A stretch of DNA of 64,000 bases. It comes from Cystobacter ferrugineus. Lineage in GTDB: Bacteria; Myxococcota; Myxococcia; Myxococcales; Myxococcaceae. The stretch lies in contig NZ_MPIN01000004.1 in assembly GCF_001887355.1 (NCBI RefSeq), positions 62,001 to 126,000 of the forward strand, in the 5' to 3' direction. Each line of letters opens with the position of its first letter. Within the stretch, counting starts at the first letter, position 1. Below the pieces are notes generated by a model. That model did no database searches, was not told the origin of the DNA, and was given only the letters and a program-made list of their open reading frames with translations. Shown here one piece after another: positions 33,911 through 42,347 of this stretch. The position numbers were made by a program, and so were the translations under genes.

Positions 33911-34915
33911 TCAGTCGGTCCTCATGGTGATCACCGTGAAGTCGAGGTGGTCGGTTTCTCGCGGGCCGACCATCAGGCCAGTTTGGTAGACCATGCGCAG
34001 CTTTTTCAGCTCGGGCTCGATCACTACCGTACCCAGCGTGGCCTCGTGAAAGCGCCGGACGGCCCCGAAATGTGTGTCGAACCCGAAACGCAGGCGAGGC
34101 AGCACGAAGCTGAGCGAGCCTCGCGGCGTGAGCTGGTACAGGACGATCGTCTCGCCGCCCACGAGACGGCGCGACGGTCGCTGGTCGACGGGCGCGCATA
34201 GGGCGGAACGTTCGTCGTGATCGCGCGGTAGCAAGGGACGCCTGGTTTTCGACCAGGCGTCGTCGAAGGTGCCGCATAGCTCAAGCCGCGGCGACCAGTG
34301 GCTGGCGATGGGGCCAAACCCGGCTGGGCCCTGCTCGGCCGGCTTGCCCTGCAGGTACTCGATGCGGTGGGCGGGCTGGTCCACCAGGTGTGCGTCGCTG
34401 GTGGCCAAGCCGCGACCCACCGGGTTGCGGCAATCGCTGCGGTGCTTGCGCGGGTCCGGGTCTGTGGTGTCGGTGCCTCCCCAGGCCCACTCGTAGACGA
34501 TCGGCTGGCTCACGAAGGGCTTGGGGGCTGACGGTCTCACGCCCAGCACGCCGCGCTTGTAGACGCGCTCGCCGTAGACCACCAGCATCTTGTCAATGTC
34601 GTGGATGCGGACGGCGACCTCGACGCGGGGAGCGGGCCGGCCGCCGGGCGCGTGCGCGCAGGCATTGATGATGACGTCGGTGTGGGGCTTGGGGGCGACC
34701 AGATCGGCCTCGTAGCGCAGGCTGGAACGGCCGGGCTCACCCAGGTAGACGGGCTCGCGCAGCGGCGGCTCCTGCTCGGCCGAGGGGCGGAGCTGGCCCG
34801 TATCATCGAGGTCGAAGGTCGCCTTGACCACAACGACCCAAACGTGGTTGCCGTCCTTGTCGCGGACCCAGGTGCGTTCGACGGCGTGGGGAGTGCGGTT
34901 CGATAGGGCCCACAT
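33911..34915 (-). CDS. DUF2169 T6SS effector-adaptor protein
   Basis: A 334-residue cytoplasmic adaptor. Seen: MWALSNRTPHAVERTWVRDKDGNHVWVVVVKATFDL (the usual DUF2169 start), LVAPKPHTDVIINACAHAPGG, YGERVYKRGV, PIVYEWAWGGTD, NPVGRGL, GFGPIASHWSPRLELCGTFDDAW. Family: DUF2169 proteins load PAAR effectors onto VgrG spikes. ATG at 34915 is chosen as it gives the family start; an upstream extension to 35209 is unlike the family. First gene of the leftward cargo operon; no VgrG or Hcp gene is in the window. Confidence 0.92.
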   Translation of the reverse strand: MWALSNRTPHAVERTWVRDKDGNHVWVVVVKATFDLDDTGQLRPSAEQEPPLREPVYLGEPGRSSLRYEADLVAPKPHTDVIINACAHAPGGRPAPRVEVAVRIHDIDKMLVVYGERVYKRGVLGVRPSAPKPFVSQPIVYEWAWGGTDTTDPDPRKHRSDCRNPVGRGLATSDAHLVDQPAHRIEYLQGKPAEQGPAGFGPIASHWSPRLELCGTFDDAWSKTRRPLLPRDHDERSALCAPVDQRPSRRLVGGETIVLYQLTPRGSLSFVLPRLRFGFDTHFGAVRRFHEATLGTVVIEPELKKLRMVYQTGLMVGPRETDHLDFTVITMRTD

Positions 34916-35248
34916 AGCAGGTCTCTCCAATGGTAGGCAGTGGGCACCGCAAGAGTCTACAAGGGCCCGACTCGCCGCCAGCCACGCGGCGTCGTTCAGA
35001 ACGTGACGGTAACACTCGCGGCAGCGAGCTTGCCCTGGAAGTGGACAGATGGTGAGCGTACCGGCGGCGATGCCGGTCAATCTCCACCGGTTCCGTGCTG
35101 CCCGGCAACTCCGTGCGCGTGGCCCGATAAAACCCGCGTGCTCCTCGGCATAAGGCTCATGGCGGTCACCTCCGCTGACCCTCTGGCTGGTCGGCCAGTG
35201 CGTCTTCATTCAATTCCACACGCGCAATCCACACGAGGAGGAACCCAG
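34916..35248. other. Divergent intergenic region (333 bp)
   Basis: This stretch separates the leftward T6SS cargo operon (start 34915) from the rightward small-gene group (start 35249) and must hold both promoters. I see no convincing -10/-35 pair, operator or small gene in it. An open frame crosses it on the minus strand as an upstream extension of DUF2169 but shows no family resemblance. Confidence 0.5.
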
Positions 35249-35458
35249 ATGGAACACGTCAGCCTCTCCGCTGAGCTGGGGGAAATTCGTTATGCCATCG
35301 AGGGCGCCCACTGGATCGCGGACAGCGTCGCCATGGGCGCGGTACCCGACCCGGAGCGGACGCACAGTGCGCCCGTCATCATCAGCGCCATCCTGCTGCT
35401 GGTGGAAACCAGGCTGCATCAGTGCTCCGAGGCGAGGAGAACCCGGCGCACCTGTTGA
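35249..35458 (+). CDS. Small acidic hypothetical protein, possibly frameshifted into the next frame
   Basis: ATG 35249 follows a strong GAGGAGG ribosome-binding site (35234-35240). The 69-residue product is rich in helix formers (AELGEIRYAIEGAHWIADSVAMGAVPDPERTHSAPVIISAILLLVETRLHQ); the last residues (CSEARRTRRTC) look out of frame. From about 35422 the next frame reads VLRGEENPAHLLTPHNVTAGEY..DDVVLRPW, a sensible continuation, so the real protein is probably about 140 residues and a frameshift lies near 35421. Function unknown. Confidence 0.6.
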   Translation: MEHVSLSAELGEIRYAIEGAHWIADSVAMGAVPDPERTHSAPVIISAILLLVETRLHQCSEARRTRRTC

Positions 35459-35682
35459 CGCCGCACAACGTCACCGCTGGGGAGTACGCGGACAGGGATG
35501 ACGTGGTTCTGCGGCCCTGGGACTGGAGCGGAGCGTCGAGGCCGTCTCCATCCGAGAAGAAGGAAACCAAGCAACCCGGTCCAGTAGGGGGAACAGAGCT
35601 TCCTCGTTCGTTGGAGGAGAGCCCGCCCACCCAGCCCGGCACGCAGGGGGCGCAACCGCCCCCCACCGGGGAGCCGGACTGA
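35422..35682 (+). pseudogene. Out-of-frame continuation of the small gene at 35249
   Basis: The frame from GTG 35422 encodes an ordered 86-residue tail: VLRGEENPAHLLTPHNVTAGEYADRDDVVLRPW then a Pro/Gln-rich end. No ribosome-binding site precedes it. The two halves join in sense if one base is added or removed around 35421, so this is either a frameshift mutation, a sequence error, or programmed shifting. Confidence 0.5.
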
Positions 35683-35735
35683 CTGGCTGCGGCCTGTATC
35701 GTGCCTGGAGTTCCAGGGGAAGGGAGGTGAAGACG

Positions 35736-35849
35736 ATGCTGGGTACCGTGAAGAAGCTGGCCGCATCACCGCTCACCCTCCGGGTGGCAGCGGCCATCTT
35801 GCTCGGGCTGGCCGAGCACCTGCGGGAGGTGACGCGGCACGGGCGGTGA
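35736..35849 (+). CDS. 37-residue hydrophobic peptide
   Basis: ATG at 35736 follows GGGAGGTGA, one of the best ribosome-binding sites in the window. The product (MLGTVKKLAASPLTLRVAAA, then ILLGLAEHLREVTRHGR) has a short amphipathic or membrane helix. Its length and strong translation signal suggest a real small gene. Function unknown. Confidence 0.6.
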   Translation: MLGTVKKLAASPLTLRVAAAILLGLAEHLREVTRHGR

Positions 35850-36353
35850 AGATGCCCGGAGTTGAAGCACCGTCCCCGTCGCACCAACACCAGCGATGAT
35901 GCTCCCGGTCTTGGCCGGGCGGTGTGGCGGGGCCGGTTCGTCTCCACGGGCTCCGCTTCTGGTGGCACCAGCTCCGGTGCAGTTCCATCGCCGGAGGTCC
36001 CCGGTCACTTCTCCCGGTGGTCCTCCAGATTTTTAAGTATCAGGGGGGCATTACCCCCTCGTGAGCGAGGAGCTGGAGGGCGAACACTGGGTACGGCCAT
36101 CAGTAACCCCTGGGCGAAGCTCGCCAGGGACCGCGTACCGGGAGCAGCCCGCTGGAGTGTCCCCCCCGAAAAAATCTTGAGGACCCCCATCCCCAGGGAC
36201 TCGAAGGAGAGCGGGGGGCTTGCGGGTGGACCTGCGACAAGGGAACCCCTGTCCCCCCATCCCGGGGGCGCTCACCCAGATTCGCTAGCCCTACCGATTA
36301 GCGAGCCAGGGCGGAGACGGCCCGGGAGAGGCGTCAGAATGAACCCGAGGGCG
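35850..36353. other. 504-bp stretch without a recognisable gene
   Basis: Frames here have no family resemblance. Two weak dyads occur: AGGGGG...CCCCCT around 36042-36059 and TCGCTA/TAGCGA (36282-36287, 36299-36304), the latter 50 bp beyond the 3' end of the leftward gene ending at 36354 and a possible terminator. An AT-richer patch (36030-36040) interrupts high-GC sequence. Nothing else is seen. Confidence 0.4.
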
Positions 36354-37220
36354 TCACTTCACGAGCCGCAGGCGCACGCGCAGCTCCTTGGCCTCGGCCG
36401 GGTTCTGGGCCTTCACGGCGGCCACCTGGACGCGGAGCTGGTCGAGGAGCCCGAGCTGCCGTTGCATTGCGGTCTCCAGCAGCTTGCGGTGGCGCTCCAG
36501 CTTCCGCAGGTCCACGTCGTCCAGCAGCAGCACCTCGGCGGCCAGCCGCTCGCGCACCGGCGCCAGCGCGCCCTCGTCCTCGGCCAGCTTCGCGGTGAGG
36601 GCCCCCTTCAGCGCCTTGGCCGCGTTTCCCAGGGCCCGGTAGGCGTCCGGCAGCATGCGTCCGTCCTTGGAGGTCTCCCGGGCATGAGCGAGCGAGAATG
36701 CGAGGGGCTGACTCACCGCCTTCGGCAACTCCGGCACCTCGTAGACGATCTTCATGGTGCCCTCCACGGCGGCCAGCAGGGCGTCGGTCTGCACCTCATC
36801 CTGCGGCGCCGGGCAGGCGTCCGCGATCTCCACGAAGGCGCTCACGGCCTGGAGTGCGCGGCGGGTGAGGACGAACCGCTCGAACTCGGGCGTCTTCTCC
36901 ACGGCATCATCCAGGCTGGCGAGAGTCCGTCCGCTCTCCAACTTGCTCAGCCGCTCCAGCTTCCAGGCCGTATCCCCGAGCTGCGCCACGATGACGGCCT
37001 CGGGCAGGGTAGCTGGCGCGAAGGTGACGAAGTACCCATCGAGATGGCGCTCGTACTCGTTGGCATCTTCCCCGGGCAGTAGTAGCTGCTTGGCGCTCAA
37101 CCCGTGCCGGAGGGCATTGAGTGAGGATGCAACCTTCCCTTCAGGCGTCTTCGGACCCTTCGAGTGCGCCCCATTGATCGCGGCCTGCGCAGCCTGCACG
37201 GCGGTTCTGACGGTCTTCAT
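36354..37220 (-). CDS. Helical hypothetical protein with NALRHGLSA motif
   Basis: A 288-residue cytoplasmic protein. Seen: KGPKTPEGKVASSLNALRHGLSAKQLLLPGEDANEYERHLDGYF near the N-terminus, a motif widespread in uncharacterised bacterial proteins of mobile regions, then long amphipathic helices (LGDTAWKLERLSKLESGR; ERHRKLLETAMQRQLGLLDQLRVQVAAVKAQ) suggesting a coiled coil. The ATG at 37220 is the first clear start. It diverges from the 37282 gene (61-bp gap). Function unknown; possibly a mobile-element-associated DNA-binding protein. Confidence 0.75.
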   Translation of the reverse strand: MKTVRTAVQAAQAAINGAHSKGPKTPEGKVASSLNALRHGLSAKQLLLPGEDANEYERHLDGYFVTFAPATLPEAVIVAQLGDTAWKLERLSKLESGRTLASLDDAVEKTPEFERFVLTRRALQAVSAFVEIADACPAPQDEVQTDALLAAVEGTMKIVYEVPELPKAVSQPLAFSLAHARETSKDGRMLPDAYRALGNAAKALKGALTAKLAEDEGALAPVRERLAAEVLLLDDVDLRKLERHRKLLETAMQRQLGLLDQLRVQVAAVKAQNPAEAKELRVRLRLVK

Positions 37221-37281
37221 GCTCGAATTGTGAAGGAGCCTCTACACCTGTGGGAACTGCTTCTTGGCGGGGGGACCAGGC

Positions 37282-38028
37282 GTGACGAGCTTCTCGGCCA
37301 TGAACCAGCCACGCTTCATCGCGCATCTCGCCTCGAATGCCTCGGTTTTCGCCTACCTTGAAGTAGAGCAGGAACGCATCCGCCCGCATGTTGACGCGCT
37401 TGCAGCGAGCATGGAGATGGGACTCAAGATCTCCAATGCGTCCGAGCCCCTGCGGAACCTGCTGGGATGGCTCGGCAAGAAGAACGACGTGCTCAGCCAG
37501 CGCAAGCAGTCGCTCTTCCAGAACGCCAGGAGCAGTTGGGTGGGGCGATACATCCAGGTCACGCGCGGCTTGCTGCCGCCCGTGCTCGTCGAGAGCCTCC
37601 AGCCTCTGCGCCAACTGGAACGAGTGGCCACCTTCCTTCTCGCTCTCCAGCGACGTATCGGACCCCTGCTCGAAGAAGTGAAACAGAAGCCAGCTCTCCG
37701 TGTCCTGCTCGAAGGAGCGGGTGCGGAGAAGAGGATGATGGCCGCCTTCGCGGACTTCACGGCGGAGATACTCGGCATCGAGTTGGCGCACAGGGAGATC
37801 GCCGCGCTCGCCATCCTCATCGGCTATGAGGACCCCACCTCGGACAAAGATGAAACCGACAAGCGGGTGTGGAAGTGGACCAACGCGCGCCAAAACTCCA
37901 AGGAACTCCTGGCGGCGTTGAGACAACTCACAGGCCAGAGTCCCCCACCCACGGCGCCAACCGACCCGTCACCAGAGGAGCCGCCCGTTCCTCCACCGCA
38001 ATCCCCTTTCGGGGACTTGCAGGCATGA
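37282..38028 (+). CDS. Unknown helical protein with Pro-rich tail, inside the element
   Basis: A 248-residue protein (GTG 37282, after GGGGGA; ATG 37300 is an alternative). It is predominantly helical (LEVEQERIRPHVDALAASMEMGLKI, ARSSWVGRYIQVTRGLLPPVLVESLQPLRQLERVATFLLALQRRI, LGIELAHREIAALAILIGYEDP) and ends in a Pro/Thr/Glu tail. I do not recognise a family. It is divergent from 36354-37220 and followed by the long leader of polB, so it could be a replication accessory, but that is only position. Confidence 0.7.
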   Translation: MTSFSAMNQPRFIAHLASNASVFAYLEVEQERIRPHVDALAASMEMGLKISNASEPLRNLLGWLGKKNDVLSQRKQSLFQNARSSWVGRYIQVTRGLLPPVLVESLQPLRQLERVATFLLALQRRIGPLLEEVKQKPALRVLLEGAGAEKRMMAAFADFTAEILGIELAHREIAALAILIGYEDPTSDKDETDKRVWKWTNARQNSKELLAALRQLTGQSPPPTAPTDPSPEEPPVPPPQSPFGDLQA

Positions 38029-38481
38029 GATCCAGGGCGTGGAGATGATGGGGGCAGTGAGCCCTCCCATCTCCAGGGGGTAGAGATGGTGCTGGGTAAC
38101 GAGCCATTCCGTCTCTAGTAGAGGCCAATCGCCCCACAACCCCACGAGACCTCTAGGATTTTTCTTCGACCGAAGCATCTCGACATTGCCACTCAGAGCC
38201 GGACGCCCAGGACAGGCGCCCTGCGCACGAGGCGGCAAGATGCGACGGTCGAAAGCCACCAGGAACTCCAAGAACATCACCCTCATCCAAGGGATCACGA
38301 TGAGGGGGCAGGCGTGTTGTCCGCCCCCTCATCACGGTTCCGGACACTCTGTTGAGCCCCTCGACGTCGTAATTTCGAGGGCTTGCAAGCTCCGAGGGGC
38401 TGGACGGTTCCAGTCCGCCATCTGGCGAAACGCGCCAATCTCCTGCCGCGCCAAGTCCCTGCAATTGCTCGGGGGTGGCGC
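38029..38481 (+). promoter_or_regulatory. Structured 453-bp leader upstream of polB
   Basis: No gene is seen in this gap. GAGATG appears at 38042-38047 with CATCTC at 38068-38073 and a further GAGATG nearby, a possible iteron-like group. Towards polB there are a strong hairpin at 38299-38333 (described separately), a competing stem CCTCATC/GATGAGG (38281-38287 with 38299-38305), and AGCCCCTCG/CGAGGGGCT (38355-38363 with 38393-38401). Candidate roles are an attenuator, replication origin or structured RNA. Confidence 0.5.
38299..38333. terminator. 11-bp hairpin 149 bp upstream of polB
   Basis: GATGAGGGGGC (38299-38309) and GCCCCCTCATC (38323-38333) pair perfectly. The first arm could instead pair with CCTCATC at 38281-38287, giving two mutually exclusive structures as in attenuators. 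No T-run follows. Confidence 0.5.
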
Positions 38482-40767
38482 ATGAACGAGAAGGATTTGG
38501 AGACGCACCTGGGGCTGCTCCTGTCCCGGACGCTCTCTCCCCTCCGTCGTCGGCCCCGAGCGTATCCGCACACCGTGCTGGTGGGCGTGAGCGTGAAGTG
38601 GGACGAGGAGCATCGCGTCCCGCTGCTGTTGCAGCTCGTCACCCTCGCGGACGAGCACGTCCACGCCCAAGCCTACGAGCTGCCCGAGGGACAGCTCATG
38701 GGCGAGCAGCTCATCGACTGCATCCGGGAACTGCTCCGGCGGGCCGATGCCATGCCGCCCGCCCGGCGCGGAATCCGGCAGGTGCATGTGGTGGCACACG
38801 AGGCCAGCAGTCTCCTCGCCCTCTTTCCTTCCGCCGTGACCGAGGCGCGGGTGGAGCAGGTGGGAAAGGCCCACCACGCGCGACTGGAGCGCGTGAAGCG
38901 CGAGGAGGGCACCTGGGACGTGCGGCTGGTGGAGCTCGCGGGCTATTTCCCGAAGACTCCCTTGGAGGAAATCGCTCGAACCGTGGGCCGTCCCCGCCAG
39001 GAGGCAGATGGGCCGCACCTGACCGAGCTGAAGCGGACGGCTCTAGCGTGGCTGGTGGCCCATGCCGCCCGGGACGCGGAGGTGGCCCTGCGTGCCATGC
39101 GGGACTTCCGCCAGGGGGTGCTCGCCGAGTGGAACATCGACGTGCTCGGCAACCGCACCTTACCGGCCGTGGCGTCCGCCATCTTCCGCCTGCACTTCGT
39201 CCGGAATGGCCCCGCCCCGGTGGTGAAGCGCGAGGTGGTGCGCAAGGTGAAGAAGGGCACGGGCTACCGGGATGAGCCGCGTGTCGAGCTGGTCTTCAAC
39301 GGCGACCCGAACGTGCGCCGCATGGCCTGCCGCGCCTACTGGGGTGCGCAGTCGGAGGCGTTCCGGCGCGGCTTCCACGTCGGCGCCTTCGCCGAGTACG
39401 ACGCAGTGTCCCTCTATCCCTACGCGGCGATGCTCCAGCCGCTCCCCCACGCTGGGACACGGTGGGTCCGGCTGGAATCCCTCGCCCAGGTCGAGGAGCA
39501 CGAGGGCTTCGGCACCTTCACGTTCGTCTTCCCGAGGGGCACGCGCTACCCCTGCCTGCCAGTGCATCGCAACGGCGTGCGTCGACTCGTCTTTCCTCTT
39601 CAAGGAACCTCCTCCTGCACGTTGGCCGAGGTGCGCCTGGCGCTACGACGGGGGGCGAAGGTGAAGGTGGTGGAAGCCTACGGCTTCAAGCCCGGCCCTC
39701 GTGAGCGCGACCACGACGTGAGCCGCTACATGCGGCACTTCCTCGAGAAGAAGGCCGCCGCCAAGAGGGGCACCCTGGAGTACGCCACGGCCAAGCTCTT
39801 CGCCAACGCTCTGCTGGGCAAGCTGGCCGAGAAGATGCACGGTTCGGGCCTGCTGGACGTCGAGCGCGAGGCCCAGCTCCACGGCTTCGGCCCGGGACTG
39901 GGAGCGGCCATCCACGGCTCGCCGTTGTTGCGCGCCTCGCTTAAGGGGCCTCCGGATGTAGGCAGTGCTTTCGCCCCGGAGTGGGCCACGCTGGTGCTGG
40001 GCCAAGCTCGCGCCCTCATGGCCGACATCACCGCGCGTGGGGCCCTTCTCGTCTCCACCGACGCCATCATCTGCCCCGAGGAGTTGGACCTGCGCTGTGA
40101 AGGGCTCGATGCGCTGGAGAGCGTTGGCAGCGGCATGCGCCTGGAGCATCGGGCTGATGCCGTCTTCATCGCCCGTGCTCGCTTGTACGCGCTGCTGCGG
40201 AGGGTGGAGGACGTGGGCCCCGGTGAGACGGTGCTGGGAAGGGATGACACCTGGGCGGTGGTGCGTGTCGCCCGTCAGGGGACGAGCGAGTCGGAGGCGG
40301 ACTTCGCCCAGACGCTTCTGGCCTGCCTGCGCGAGGGGCGCGACGTGGCCCCGACGCGCATCAGGAAACGGCGGCTGACGATGGAGGCGGCTGTGCGTGA
40401 GGGCAAGCCCATCCACTCCCTGGTACAGGAGGAGGTGCGCACGGGCTTCTCGTGGGACAACAAGCGACGGTTGCTCGACCGCGACAGCAAACCATTCACG
40501 CAGAGCACGGACACCGCCCCGTACCGCTCACTCTCGCGGCTGGAAGCAGGTGAGCGTCAGCGACAGATTCGAGAGGGAGGCGCGCGCCCTCGGAAGTCAC
40601 GGGTGCCGGCCCACAAGATGGAGAAGGCCCTCGCCTTGTTGAGTGGCGGCAGAAGTGTTCGAGAGGTGGCCAATGAGCTGAAACTGGCCCGCTCCACGGT
40701 CGGCGACATCAAGAAGCGCGCTGGCCTGGGCACAGTGGAGTCTGAAGAAGGAGGCGCCGATGCGTAG
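38482..40767 (+). CDS. Family-B DNA polymerase with C-terminal HTH
   Basis: A 761-residue DNA polymerase of family B, organellar/viral (DNA_pol_B_2) kind. Seen: motif A EYDAVSLYPY (Asp307), motif B KLFANALLG (Lys438, Asn442, Gly446; canonical Kx3NSxYG), motif C LLVSTDAII (Asp527; first Asp of DTD is Ser525). Residues 20-210 look like the DEDDy 3'-5' exonuclease fold with ARDAEVALRAM (third motif) but the acidic residues of the first two motifs are not evident (VGVSVKW, AHEASSLLAL), so proofreading is probably lost. Residues about 712-746 form a resolvase-like helix-turn-helix (ALLSGGRSVREVANELKLARSTVGDIKKRAGL). ATG 38482 follows GGGGGTGG. It should replicate or repair the element; next gene overlaps by 8 bp. 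Confidence 0.82.
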   Translation: MNEKDLETHLGLLLSRTLSPLRRRPRAYPHTVLVGVSVKWDEEHRVPLLLQLVTLADEHVHAQAYELPEGQLMGEQLIDCIRELLRRADAMPPARRGIRQVHVVAHEASSLLALFPSAVTEARVEQVGKAHHARLERVKREEGTWDVRLVELAGYFPKTPLEEIARTVGRPRQEADGPHLTELKRTALAWLVAHAARDAEVALRAMRDFRQGVLAEWNIDVLGNRTLPAVASAIFRLHFVRNGPAPVVKREVVRKVKKGTGYRDEPRVELVFNGDPNVRRMACRAYWGAQSEAFRRGFHVGAFAEYDAVSLYPYAAMLQPLPHAGTRWVRLESLAQVEEHEGFGTFTFVFPRGTRYPCLPVHRNGVRRLVFPLQGTSSCTLAEVRLALRRGAKVKVVEAYGFKPGPRERDHDVSRYMRHFLEKKAAAKRGTLEYATAKLFANALLGKLAEKMHGSGLLDVEREAQLHGFGPGLGAAIHGSPLLRASLKGPPDVGSAFAPEWATLVLGQARALMADITARGALLVSTDAIICPEELDLRCEGLDALESVGSGMRLEHRADAVFIARARLYALLRRVEDVGPGETVLGRDDTWAVVRVARQGTSESEADFAQTLLACLREGRDVAPTRIRKRRLTMEAAVREGKPIHSLVQEEVRTGFSWDNKRRLLDRDSKPFTQSTDTAPYRSLSRLEAGERQRQIREGGARPRKSRVPAHKMEKALALLSGGRSVREVANELKLARSTVGDIKKRAGLGTVESEEGGADA

Positions 40768-40975
40768 GCCCACCATGGACACGGACAACTTGGAGCAGGA
40801 GGAGGGCCTCTGGGACGCGAATGACGTGGCTCGCTTCCTCAAAGCCTCGCGCTCGTGGGTGTACCAGCGGGCTCAGGCGGGTCAGCTTCCGTGCGTGAAG
40901 ATCGGCGGGCTGCTGCGCTTCGAGCCGGCAGCGCTCCGCGCCTTCATCAGGGGCCAGGGCACAAAAATCAGGTAG
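40760..40975 (+). CDS. Excisionase-like helix-turn-helix protein
   Basis: A 71-residue HTH_17-type protein: LWDANDVARFLKASRSWVYQRAQAGQLPCVKIGGLLRFEPAALRAFI is the typical DNA-binding excisionase/AlpA-like domain (D-A-x-x-V-A-x-x-L-x-x-S-x-x-x-V-Y, then IGG-LRF). The start codon lies inside the polB stop region (40760-40767), so it is translationally coupled to the polymerase; ATG 40775 is an alternative. It should act with the integrase 48 bp downstream to control excision. Confidence 0.88.
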   Translation: MRRPTMDTDNLEQEEGLWDANDVARFLKASRSWVYQRAQAGQLPCVKIGGLLRFEPAALRAFIRGQGTKIR

Positions 40976-41022
40976 GTCCAGGTCATAAGACCTCTGAGGT
41001 TCATCATCACGAGGAGGTCCGA

Positions 41023-42207
41023 ATGGGTTCCATCTACCGCAAGAACGACAAGTGGTACGTCCGATTCAAGGACGGACACGGCCGGTGGCGCGACACCGCC
41101 ACCCAGGCCACCACGAAGACGGAGGCGAAGTCCCTCCTCCATGACTTGGAGGTTCAATCCGACCGGCAACGGCGCGGCCTGGAGCCCATGCCCGAGCACC
41201 GGAAGCAAGTCACCTTCGGGGAGGCCATGGACCGCTGGAAGACCGAAGTGGGTAGTCGGCTCCGCTCCACCACCATCATCGGCTTCGGAGAGAAGCACCT
41301 GCGCGACGAGCTAGGCGCCCTCCCGCTCAAGGACATCACGCCTTCTCGTCTGGAAGTGCTGATCAACGCGAAGGCGAGCGAGCTGGCGCCCAAGTCGCGC
41401 AACCACCTGCGCACCCTTCTCCACCGCATCTTCGAGCTGGCGATCCGGCGCGGTCTCTTCAGCGGCCTCAACCCCGCCAAGACCGTCCCGCGCATCAAAC
41501 AGCCGAAGAAGCTCCCGCAGTACCTCAAGGCCGAGGAGGTCCCGCTGATGCTCACGACCCTGGAGCACCGCTGGCGGCCCCTGTTCGCCACAGCCGTCTA
41601 CACCGGGATGCGTAAGGGCGAGTTGCTGGCGCTGCGCAAGTCGGACGTGGACCTCGAGACAGGCACCATCCGGGTGGGCCGCTCCCACGGGAGCGACACC
41701 ACGAAGGGAAACCGGGAGGACCTGCTGCCCATCGCGGTGGGCCTGGCGCCCTACCTGCGCGAGGCCATGGCTACGTCCCCCTCGGAGCTTCTATTCCCTC
41801 GGGAGGATGGTACTCAGCACCGGCCAGACGTGGCCCTGCACAAGGTGCTGCGCCGAGCCCTGGGGCGCGCGGGACTGGTGGAGGGCTACAACCACGTCTG
41901 TCGGCGCAAGGGCTGCGGTTACAAGGCGAGGAAGCGTCACGGGGTGCCCGAGCCCTGCCCCCGCTGCGGCATGAAGCTGTGGCCACGGGCGCTCCCCCGC
42001 CCGCTGCGCTTCCACGACCTGCGGCACACCACGGCCACCCTGCTGCTCAAGGCAGGCGTCCCGCTGGCCACCGTGCAGCGAATCCTCCGCCACTCAGACC
42101 CGGCCATCACCACGGAGGTCTACGGCCACCTCGACGTGGAGGACATGCGCAAGGGCCTCGATCAACTCGACTTCACGGCGCCCGAGCCGACCACCCCGGC
42201 CGAGTAG
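41023..42207 (+). CDS. Tyrosine recombinase/integrase with a four-Cys insert
   Basis: A 394-residue phage-type integrase. Seen: N-terminal AP2-like arm-binding domain (GSIYRKNDKWYVRFKDGHGRWR), SAM-like core-binding domain (residues about 65-155), and catalytic residues Arg197 (TGMRKGE), Lys228, His331/Arg334 (HDLRH), His357 (RHSD) and Tyr367 (TEVYGHL). Between the Arg and HxxR motifs sits CRRKGCGY..GVPEPCPRCGMKLW with Cys293, Cys298, Cys312 and Cys315, a zinc-ribbon-like insert uncommon in this family. ATG 41023 follows AGGAGG. It most likely recombines the 51-bp tRNA-Pro att repeats. Confidence 0.93.
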   Translation: MGSIYRKNDKWYVRFKDGHGRWRDTATQATTKTEAKSLLHDLEVQSDRQRRGLEPMPEHRKQVTFGEAMDRWKTEVGSRLRSTTIIGFGEKHLRDELGALPLKDITPSRLEVLINAKASELAPKSRNHLRTLLHRIFELAIRRGLFSGLNPAKTVPRIKQPKKLPQYLKAEEVPLMLTTLEHRWRPLFATAVYTGMRKGELLALRKSDVDLETGTIRVGRSHGSDTTKGNREDLLPIAVGLAPYLREAMATSPSELLFPREDGTQHRPDVALHKVLRRALGRAGLVEGYNHVCRRKGCGYKARKRHGVPEPCPRCGMKLWPRALPRPLRFHDLRHTTATLLLKAGVPLATVQRILRHSDPAITTEVYGHLDVEDMRKGLDQLDFTAPEPTTPAE

Positions 42208-42347
42208 TTCCCACTGGTCGCCAGAGGCGAGCGAGGTTGGGCACGGCCTGCTCCGGTATGATCCAGCCCGCTCCCTCAACAGGCTTCTCATTCACCCCAT
42301 ACATCACACCCCATGCCACATGACGATGCAGCCGGATCTTCAGTCGG

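Noticed and set aside
35862-37082. Rightward open frame of 406 codons
   Set aside because: It is antisense to the helical gene at 36354-37220 for most of its length and has low-complexity composition.
38482-42207. A casposon
   Set aside because: There is a family-B polymerase, but no Cas1 and no terminal inverted repeats; the integrase is a tyrosine recombinase and the ends are direct tRNA repeats.
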